From NCBI GenBank assembly GCA_947626405.1, contig CANQSE010000144.1, forward strand, positions 1-5,740: a stretch of 5,740 nt of DNA, in the 5' to 3' direction. Within the stretch, counting starts at the first letter, position 1. Each line of letters opens with the position of its first letter. The notes under the pieces are model-generated. The model was not told the DNA's origin and did no database searches. It worked only from the letters and a program-made list of their open reading frames with translations. Below, piece by piece: positions 1-4,470 of this stretch. The position numbers and the translations under genes were made by a program. The stretch is from an uncultured Acetatifactor sp. Lineage in GTDB: Bacteria; Bacillota; Clostridia; Lachnospirales; Lachnospiraceae.

Positions 1-650
1 GGAAGGTAGTAGTTCATCATGGAGAACATACCCTTCTTCATCTCTCCGCCGTACCACGTGTTGATAATAACCTGCTCGCGGCTTGTAATATTGAATGCAA
101 CGCAGGTCTCGGAATTAAGTCCAAGCTCCTTGTAGTTTTCTACCTTTGCCTTTGAAGCGTTGTACACCACGAAATCAGGCTCAAAGTTTTTAAGTTCTTC
201 CTCGGAAGGCTGGATGAACATGTTCTTGATAAAGTGAGCCTGCCATGCAACCTCAACGATAAAGCGGACTGCCATACGGGTATCCTTGTTTGCGCCGCAG
301 AACGCGTCCACAACAAAGAGCCTCTTGCCCGACAGCTCCTCCTGGGCCAGCTTCTTCACAACCGCCCATGTTTCCTCAGTCATGGGATGGTTGTCGTTCT
401 TGTATCCCTCGGTGGTCCACCATACGGTATCCTTGGAATTTTTGTCCATGACGATGTACTTATCTTTGGGGGAACGTCCGGTGTAGATACCGGTCATAAC
501 GTTCACGGCTCCCAGCTCGCTGACCTGGCCTTTTTCATAGCCCTCCAGACCGGGTTTGGTCTCCTCTGCATACAGCGTCTCAAAAGAAGGGTTGTGTACG
601 ATCTCGGTGGTGCCTGAGATGCCGTACTTTGTCAAATTCAGTTCTGCCAT
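1..650 (-). CDS. pckA: Phosphoenolpyruvate carboxykinase (ATP), N-terminal 216 residues; 3' end outside window
   Basis: This is the start of ATP-dependent PEP carboxykinase, the cytosolic enzyme that interconverts oxaloacetate + ATP with PEP + CO2 + ADP. In fermentative anaerobes it often runs in the CO2-fixing direction. The translation ([13 protein letters not shown]...) follows the E. coli enzyme closely with an offset of about 7 residues. [11 protein letters not shown] near 57-67 holds the substrate-binding Arg (R59, equivalent to E. coli R65). [14 protein letters not shown] lies at about 108-121. [17 protein letters not shown] at about 198-214 holds Y200 and the metal/phosphate-binding Lys K206 (E. 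coli Y207 and K213). The P-loop (about residue 250 in E. coli) and the remaining metal ligands lie beyond the left edge. The ATG at 650 is preceded by a purine-rich Shine-Dalgarno (AGGAAAGAGG, about 659-668) and matches the usual family start. No frameshift is seen in the visible part. Family assignment is very secure; the physiological direction is inference. Confidence 0.97.
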   Translation of the reverse strand, partial: MAELNLTKYGISGTTEIVHNPSFETLYAEETKPGLEGYEKGQVSELGAVNVMTGIYTGRSPKDKYIVMDKNSKDTVWWTTEGYKNDNHPMTEETWAVVKKLAQEELSGKRLFVVDAFCGANKDTRMAVRFIVEVAWQAHFIKNMFIQPSEEELKNFEPDFVVYNASKAKVENYKELGLNSETCVAFNITSREQVIINTWYGGEMKKGMFSMMNYYL

Positions 651-682
651 CTTTTTTACCTCTTTCCTTAAAATATTTTTGT

Positions 683-721
683 TAAGTATTCCTGCTATCA
701 ATACCGCTGGCGCAGGACTTA
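683..721 (-). promoter_or_regulatory. Stem-loop in the predicted pckA mRNA leader
   Basis: On the minus strand, TAAGT-CCTGC (721-712) pairs with GCAGG (695-691) and ACTTA (687-683), giving a 10-bp stem with a 3-nt bulge (688-690) and a 16-nt loop. It starts about 14 nt after the predicted transcription start and ends about 15 nt before the Shine-Dalgarno. No U-run follows on the pckA strand, so it is not an intrinsic terminator. It may stabilise the message or affect translation; no known riboswitch is recognised. Confidence 0.45.
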
Positions 722-741
722 CATTTTTTAACATCTTTTGT

Positions 742-770
742 ATTATCTCAAACATGTCTGTAAAAGTCAA
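742..770 (-). promoter_or_regulatory. Predicted pckA promoter (sigma-A type)
   Basis: On the minus strand, TTGACT (770-765) is followed after exactly 17 bases by GATAAT (747-742). Each hexamer matches 5 of 6 consensus positions. A TGA directly before the -10 supplies an extended -10 TGN. The predicted start is near 735, giving a leader of about 85 nt before the pckA ATG. The surroundings (660-800) are strongly AT-rich compared with the flanking coding DNA. This is read from sequence only; no transcript evidence. Confidence 0.82.
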
Positions 771-781
771 TAAACGGTTTA
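771..781. promoter_or_regulatory. 11-bp palindrome abutting the pckA -35 box
   Basis: TAAACGGTTTA has perfect 5-bp arms (TAAAC/GTTTA) around one central base. It ends at the base next to the pckA -35 hexamer (765-770). The core resembles the middle of a CcpA cre site (AACG followed by T's), but the flanking TG and CA of the cre consensus are absent. Candidate operator for a repressor or activator of pckA; the protein is unknown. Confidence 0.4.
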
Positions 782-831
782 GAAATTTATATTTATTTTA
801 GGTATCATGATTTTCTGATCCGTCTTCCAGC

Positions 832-850
832 AAGCGGAAAACGTCCGCTT
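832..850. repeat. 7-bp inverted repeat inside the remnant
   Basis: AAGCGGA and TCCGCTT are perfect inverted arms around a 5-base loop. They fall within the charged tail of the remnant, and no T-run follows on either strand. Probably incidental to coding, but it is one of three compact dyads in 200 bases. Confidence 0.35.
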
Positions 851-958
851 CCTCCGGGCCACATTCTTCACAGGCTCTGCAGATCCGGTCGATTTCCTCC
901 CTGTCCGCCAGAAGATCCTCCGCAATCTTCTCCGCGCTTTCCCCCTTTAGCAGCTTCC

Positions 959-975
959 CGCAACGCTCCGTTGCG
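959..975. repeat. 7-bp inverted repeat at the frame break
   Basis: CGCAACG and CGTTGCG form a perfect GC-rich hairpin with a 3-base loop (CTC). It lies in the short stretch where the two frames of the minus-strand remnant would have to join. It is 21 bases upstream of the XRE -35 box, so it could also be an upstream regulatory dyad. No T-run follows. Confidence 0.45.
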
Positions 976-995
976 CTGCTTCCTGCATGAACAGG

Positions 996-1024
996 TAGAC
1001 GTAAAGCGACTTTACTGCTATGAT
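996..1024 (+). promoter_or_regulatory. Predicted promoter of the XRE regulator gene (extended -10)
   Basis: TAGACG (996-1001; 4 of 6 positions of TTGACA) is followed after 17 bases by TATGAT (1019-1024; 5 of 6 of TATAAT). TGC directly before the -10 provides an extended -10 TGN, compensating for the weaker -35. The predicted start is near 1031, leaving a leader of about 28 nt that includes the ribosome binding site. It is divergent from the pckA promoter, about 225 bases away. Confidence 0.7.
1001..1015. promoter_or_regulatory. Dyad in the promoter spacer, candidate autoregulatory operator
   Basis: GTAAAGCGACTTTAC is a perfect inverted repeat (GTAAAG/CTTTAC, 3-base centre). It lies between the -35 and -10 boxes of the XRE promoter, touching the last base of the -35. 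XRE-family repressors commonly bind short dyads at this position and shut off their own promoter. The site and its placement are seen; the binding protein is inferred to be the adjacent XRE product. Confidence 0.55.
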
Positions 1025-1043
1025 TATCTCAAGAATTGGCGGC

Positions 1044-1050
1044 AGGAGGG
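1044..1050 (+). promoter_or_regulatory. Ribosome binding site that fixes the XRE start
   Basis: AGGAGGG lies 8 bases before ATG 1059. It decides the start against the upstream in-frame ATG at 1020, which lies inside the predicted -10 box, before the transcription start, and has no Shine-Dalgarno. Confidence 0.85.
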
Positions 1051-1058
1051 CAAACCAC

Positions 1059-1853
1059 ATGACACTTGGAGAAAAAATACAAACGTTAAGGAAACAAAGC
1101 GGGCTTTCACAGGAAGCACTTGCTGAAAAGGTGATGGTTACACGTCAGACAATTTCAAAATGGGAGTTAGGTCAATCGCTTCCGGATTTAGATTTTGTCG
1201 CCCGGCTCAGCGATATCTTTGATGTGTCTTCCGATTACCTTATCAAAGACGAATTGAATGTCCCCGACAGGTTACCGCACAAAAAACGGAAATTTCGATT
1301 GTCCGAAAAAAGCAGGCGCATGATCCTTGTAATTGTCTCTGCGTCGGCACTGATAGCAATTTATACATGTTTAATCTGCGATTACTTTACTGCGGAAAAG
1401 CTGTCCTGGTCATTGATTGTCAGCGTGTCCGTCATTGCGGCATGGTTTGTACTTGTTCCCCTTTTAACGGCCAAGACAAAAATTATATTTAAGACTATAA
1501 TAATCAGCAGCGTTATCCCGATTCCGCTGCTGGCAGTTCTTTCTCTGCTTTTGAAAAAACCGATCCTGTTTAAACTGGGCAGTTGTATCACATTGATAGC
1601 GATTGCCGCAATATGGATAATTTACGCCGTTTTTCACAAGTGCAGGAGGCGATGGTACAGGGCGTTTGGCTTTGCCCTGTTGGTTTTAGTGCCTGTACCA
1701 ATTGCAATCATTCATACTGTGTCCTGCTTTTTGCCGCAGGCTCAGATTGACTTTACATCCGATATATTTAACAGCGGAACTACTCTCCTGTTGTCCTTTG
1801 TATTTTTTGGTCTTGATTACTTCTTTTCACACAGGGGGAAAAAAGCATCATGA
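1059..1853 (+). CDS. XRE-family helix-turn-helix regulator with about six transmembrane segments
   Basis: A 264-residue protein begins with a typical HTH_3/XRE domain at about residues 4-62 (MTLGEKIQTLRKQSGLSQ..., recognition-helix region TRQTISKWELGQS at 28-40). A basic linker (HKKRKFR at 74-80) leads into hydrophobic stretches at about 88-107, 117-137, 144-164, 172-191, 202-223 and 240-257. It is therefore probably an inner-membrane protein with a cytoplasmic N-terminal DNA-binding domain. The HTH assignment is firm; the membrane part is not a family I recognise, and ligand and targets are unknown. The start is ATG 1059, set by AGGAGGG. An own promoter with a dyad in its spacer suggests autoregulation. 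The gene is the only plus-strand gene here and has about 42% GC in sampled lines, against roughly 50-67% in sampled lines of the adjacent aminopeptidase and GH43 genes, with A/T-rich third positions. That suggests acquisition by transfer. Its stop overlaps a following ATG (ATGA), as if a partner gene once followed. Confidence 0.88.
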   Translation: MTLGEKIQTLRKQSGLSQEALAEKVMVTRQTISKWELGQSLPDLDFVARLSDIFDVSSDYLIKDELNVPDRLPHKKRKFRLSEKSRRMILVIVSASALIAIYTCLICDYFTAEKLSWSLIVSVSVIAAWFVLVPLLTAKTKIIFKTIIISSVIPIPLLAVLSLLLKKPILFKLGSCITLIAIAAIWIIYAVFHKCRRRWYRAFGFALLVLVPVPIAIIHTVSCFLPQAQIDFTSDIFNSGTTLLLSFVFFGLDYFFSHRGKKAS

Positions 1854-1894
1854 AGTCAATAAAATTGCGCCGCAGGATATTGCCGCTATTCTAA
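1850..1894 (+). pseudogene. 14-codon frame translationally coupled to the XRE gene, possible stump of a lost partner gene
   Basis: ATG 1850 overlaps the XRE stop in an ATGA junction, with AGGGGG 11 bases upstream as a possible but distant Shine-Dalgarno. It encodes MKSIKLRRRILPLF and then stops at TAA 1892-1894. The basic start followed by hydrophobic residues resembles the beginning of a signal peptide or membrane protein. Membrane-spanning XRE regulators are often followed by a coupled partner gene, so this may be a truncated one. It is equally possible that it is a chance frame or a coupled leader peptide. Nothing after it in this frame looks like coding sequence. Confidence 0.3.
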
Positions 1895-1919
1895 ACGATC
1901 AGGCCGCAGTCACGCAGGT

Positions 1920-3719
1920 TCAGCCGACGCCTGTCTCCTTCTTAAGCCACTCCGCTTCCTCCGGCGTCAGATAGGGTGATACCTTCTCATAGACCTTCCG
2001 CTGATAATCGTACAGCCATGTCTTCTGATCCGGAGTCAGATACGCTTCGTCAATGGCCTCCATATCGATCGGGACCCAGGTAAGCGTCTTAAAGTGCATA
2101 AACTGTCCGTACTCGTTCTTTTCACCGTTTTCGGCCACCATCACGTTTTCTATGCGTATGCCGTGGCTTCCCTCGATGTAAACGCCCGGTTCGTTTGTCA
2201 CGTCCATTCCTGCTTCCAGCACGGTTTCACCCGCGCCCTCGGCATAGCGCCATCTCAGGCTCTGCGGACCCTCGTGCACATTCAGGATATAGCCAACCCC
2301 GTGTCCTGTCCCGCATTTATAGTCAATTCCCATGTTCCAAAGCGGCTGACGCGCCAGAATATCAAGGTTGCGTCCCGTACAGCCGTGGAGCCACTTTGCG
2401 GCGCTCATCTGCAGCATGCCCGCCGCCACCGCCGTATAATGACGCTTTTCTTCCTCCGTCAACGCTCCAAGCACGATTGTCCTTGTCACGTCCGTAGTGC
2501 CCCCCAGATACTGTCCTCCGGAATCTACTAACAGCATTCCTTCCGGCTTCAGGACGGCATAGCTTTCAGGCGTTGCCTCATAGTGCATCATTGCGGCGTT
2601 TGCCCTGTACCCCGCAATGGTAGGAAACGACAGATCAAGAAATTCCGGAATACTGCGGCGCAGTTTTTCAAGATAATCCGCCGCGGAAAGCTCAGTGATC
2701 TCCGTTTTCCCGATATTTGTCTTAATCCAGTATATAAATTTTGTCACCGCGACGCTGTCCTTCAGATATATTTTTTCCATACGGGCAAGCTCCACGGGAT
2801 TTTTTACGGCCTTCAAAAGCTCGGTCGGATTCTTTCCCTCCACCACCATGCGCCTGTCAGCCAGAATCCTGTATACGATATAACCCGCATACCGCGGATC
2901 CAGAAGCACCTTTTTATCGTCCGAAAGCTTACTCAGGAAATTAACCGCGTCGTCATATTCCTCCACGCGCACGTTTTTCATTTTAAGGAAATCCGCCGCC
3001 TGCGGATCAAGCGCTTTCCTGTTTATAAAAAGCACCGCCCCGTCCTTTTCGATATAGCCGTAACACATTGCGACCGGGTTACATTCCACATCGCACCCTC
3101 TGATGTTAAAAAGCCACATCAAATCATCGAGTTTGGTCAAAAACAACGCATCGGCTCCGGCCTTCTCAACCTGTTCAAAGGTGCGCTCCAGCTTCTCCTC
3201 CACGTTCTCCCCTGCAAGCTTTTCATCAAGCGCCCAGATTTTTCCTGCCGGAAAACCCGGACGATCCGTCCACAAGCTGTCCGCCGGCTCCTCTGTACAA
3301 TAAAAGCGAACCTTCAGATCCGCAAGGGCTTTTTCATATTTCTTTCCGTCACCGGCCGATACGACCCGCCCGTCGAATCCCAGAGTCTGCCCCTCTTTCA
3401 TCTTATCCTTTAAAAATTTCTCGATGGTTGGCACGCCTTCGTCCTGCATCCGGAACAGATCCACGCCCGTGCCTTCAAGCTCCCTGTCAGCCTGTATAAA
3501 ATATCTGCCGTCCGTCCACAGGCCCGCTCCATTATCCCACACTAACAGCGTCCCTGCAGAGCCTGTGAAACCGCAGAAATACTCTCTTACCTTAAAAAAA
3601 TCATTTACATACTCGGAGCTGTGGTAATCCGCAGTGGGAATCATATAGAAATCTATTTCCCGCTCCCGCATCCAATCACGAAGCGCCTCAAGCCTCGCCC
3701 GAATCACATCGTTTTGCAT
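1920..3719 (-). CDS. Xaa-Pro aminopeptidase (M24 family, three-domain aminopeptidase P)
   Basis: A complete 599-residue metallopeptidase removing the N-terminal residue from peptides with proline in second position; probably cytosolic, since no signal peptide is seen. Two creatinase-type N-terminal domains (about 5-150 and 155-310) precede the M24 pita-bread catalytic domain (about 315-530) and the C-terminal M24_C domain (about 537-597), the layout and length of the human XPNPEP1 type rather than short E. coli PepP. All metal ligands are present: D399 (LLVDSGGQY), D410 (TTDVTRT), H473 (GTGHGVG), E510 (TNEPGVY) and E524 (GIRIENV). The catalytic histidines are H379 (MMHYEA) and H482 (NVHEGP). 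Spacing matches the human enzyme except for about three extra residues before E510. The ATG at 3719 has an AGAGG-type Shine-Dalgarno 9 bases upstream. The gene follows deoC by 36 bases on the same strand, so cotranscription is likely. It converges on the XRE gene; no intrinsic terminator is visible after its TGA. Confidence 0.95.
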   Translation of the reverse strand: MQNDVIRARLEALRDWMREREIDFYMIPTADYHSSEYVNDFFKVREYFCGFTGSAGTLLVWDNGAGLWTDGRYFIQADRELEGTGVDLFRMQDEGVPTIEKFLKDKMKEGQTLGFDGRVVSAGDGKKYEKALADLKVRFYCTEEPADSLWTDRPGFPAGKIWALDEKLAGENVEEKLERTFEQVEKAGADALFLTKLDDLMWLFNIRGCDVECNPVAMCYGYIEKDGAVLFINRKALDPQAADFLKMKNVRVEEYDDAVNFLSKLSDDKKVLLDPRYAGYIVYRILADRRMVVEGKNPTELLKAVKNPVELARMEKIYLKDSVAVTKFIYWIKTNIGKTEITELSAADYLEKLRRSIPEFLDLSFPTIAGYRANAAMMHYEATPESYAVLKPEGMLLVDSGGQYLGGTTDVTRTIVLGALTEEEKRHYTAVAAGMLQMSAAKWLHGCTGRNLDILARQPLWNMGIDYKCGTGHGVGYILNVHEGPQSLRWRYAEGAGETVLEAGMDVTNEPGVYIEGSHGIRIENVMVAENGEKNEYGQFMHFKTLTWVPIDMEAIDEAYLTPDQKTWLYDYQRKVYEKVSPYLTPEEAEWLKKETGVG

Positions 3720-3755
3720 CTTCTCATTCCTCTCCCATACAGTAAAAAATATTCC

Positions 3756-4412
3756 TCACTGAGCCTGTTTTCCACACAGCCCTACGGCTTTGGAGGTGCC
3801 GATGCGATCACAGCCCAGGTTAATAAACATTTCAAGATCCTCAAGTGTTGAGATGCCGCCCGCGGCCTTGATCTTCACGCCGGGGCCGATATGCTTTTTA
3901 AACAGCTCGACATCCTCCCGTGTGGCGCCGCCTGTGCCGAAGCCCGTGGATGTCTTTATGTAATCCGCTCCGGCATTTGTGACCGCCCTGCACATGGCGA
4001 TTTTTTCCTCCGCGGTCAGATAACAGGTCTCAACGATCACCTTTAGAATGTGTGTTCCGCAGATCTCTTTAAGCGTCCGGATCTCCTGCTCCACCTTATC
4101 ATACAGGCCGTTTTTCACATCACCGATGTTGATCACCATGTCTATCTCGCCGCAGCCCTCCTCAAGCGCCTTTTTTACCTCGGCGGCTTTTGCCTGTGTG
4201 ACGCTGTATCCCAAAGGAAATCCGACCACCGTACATATATTGATCCTGTCCCCGTATACGTCATGGATCCTTTTTACATACGACGGCGGTACGCAGACGC
4301 TTGCCGTGTGACAGGCAATGGCTTCCTCGCAGAGCTTCCTGATATCCTCCCAGGCGGCAAACGGCTTAAGCAGCGTGTGATCCACCTTTCCAAGCATTTC
4401 CTCTATTGTCAT
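3756..4412 (-). CDS. deoC: Deoxyribose-phosphate aldolase
   Basis: A complete 218-residue class I aldolase that cleaves 2-deoxy-D-ribose 5-phosphate into glyceraldehyde 3-phosphate and acetaldehyde in deoxynucleoside catabolism (cytosol). The DeoC signature set is complete: VDHTLLKP (10-17), TVVGFPLG (61-68), EIDMVINIG with D91, the Schiff-base lysine K153 in YIKTSTGFGTGGAT, and the second active-site lysine K182 in VKIKAAGGI. The C-terminal DRIGTSKAV (202-210) is the phosphate-binding end of the barrel. Length fits the compact bacterial form (about 215-225 residues). ATG 4412 has a strong GGAGG 5 bases upstream. It lies 58 bases after the GH43 gene and 36 bases before the aminopeptidase gene, all on one strand. 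The usual nucleoside partners (phosphorylase, deoxyribomutase, cytidine deaminase) are not in the window. Confidence 0.97.
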   Translation of the reverse strand: MTIEEMLGKVDHTLLKPFAAWEDIRKLCEEAIACHTASVCVPPSYVKRIHDVYGDRINICTVVGFPLGYSVTQAKAAEVKKALEEGCGEIDMVINIGDVKNGLYDKVEQEIRTLKEICGTHILKVIVETCYLTAEEKIAMCRAVTNAGADYIKTSTGFGTGGATREDVELFKKHIGPGVKIKAAGGISTLEDLEMFINLGCDRIGTSKAVGLCGKQAQ

Positions 4413-4433
4413 GTCTTCCTCCGTTTCCCATGC

Positions 4434-4456
4434 GGGGACGGTTAAGGATCCGCCCC
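4434..4456 (-). promoter_or_regulatory. GC-rich stem-loop between the GH43 gene and deoC
   Basis: On the minus strand, GGGGCGG pairs with CCG-T-CCCC: seven pairs, one bulged T and an 8-base loop. It lies 14 nt after the GH43 stop and about 10 nt before the deoC Shine-Dalgarno. No T-run follows, so it is not a standard intrinsic terminator. It may be a processing or decay-protection element that sets different levels for the two genes. Confidence 0.4.
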
Positions 4457-4470
4457 GTAACGATCAATTA

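Larger units (their letters stand above)
798..1060 (-). pseudogene. Broken small gene remnant (two frames, frameshifted), unidentified
   Basis: Two minus-strand frames together look like one short protein. Frame A opens at ATG 1060 and encodes a hydrophobic segment (WFALLPPILEIIIAVKSLYV) followed by YLFMQEA. It then leaves the apparent coding frame and stops at TAA 949-947, 37 residues in all. A second frame, open from 1028 to TAA 800-798, carries a charged helical tail of about 50 residues (KLLKGESAEKIAEDLLADRE, then a C-x2-C-x2-C run CRACEEC). This tail has the GC-rich third positions of the neighbouring genes but no start codon or Shine-Dalgarno. A shift near 965-990 would join the two. 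A 7-bp hairpin (959-975) sits at that point and no slippery heptamer is visible, so mutation is more likely than programmed frameshifting. Frame A has no Shine-Dalgarno, and its 5' part overlaps the control region of the divergent XRE gene. I do not recognise the family. The tail is the better-supported half; the hydrophobic half could be chance. Confidence 0.42.

Noticed and set aside
234..617. A 127-codon plus-strand open frame opposite pckA.
   Set aside because: It mirrors conserved PEP carboxykinase codons and has no independent coding signs.
683..730. Plus-strand intrinsic terminator (stem 691-716 followed by a T-run near 724-729).
   Set aside because: The T-run begins 7 bases after the stem, and no plus-strand gene ends upstream of it.
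651..734. In-frame upstream ATG at 734 that would extend PckA by 28 residues ([11 protein letters not shown]...).
   Set aside because: It lies at the predicted transcription start, has no Shine-Dalgarno, and the extension has no counterpart in the family; ATG 650 has a good ribosome binding site and the family start.
1020..1058. XRE gene starting at the in-frame ATG 1020.
   Set aside because: That ATG lies within the predicted -10 box, has no Shine-Dalgarno, and the 13 added residues are not family-like; AGGAGGG points to ATG 1059.
947..1060. Programmed ribosomal frameshift linking the two halves of the minus-strand remnant.
   Set aside because: No slippery X-XXY-YYZ heptamer is present before the TAA at 949-947, and the 5' half lacks a ribosome binding site.
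1031..1880. Target-site duplication flanking the XRE region (ATTGGCGGCAGGA near 1035 against ATTGCGCCGCAGGA near 1864).
   Set aside because: The match is imperfect with a gap and no transposase or terminal inverted repeats are present, so it does not support a mobile element.
1855..1974. Plus-strand coding continuation reading VNKIAPQDIAAILNDQAAV after the XRE gene.
   Set aside because: It has no start or Shine-Dalgarno in that frame and runs straight into the antisense of the aminopeptidase 3' end; the helical look may be chance.
2583..3413. A 276-codon plus-strand open frame opposite the aminopeptidase gene.
   Set aside because: It is the complement of a complete, motif-rich M24 gene; its basic, His-rich composition is typical of antisense shadows and it matches no family.
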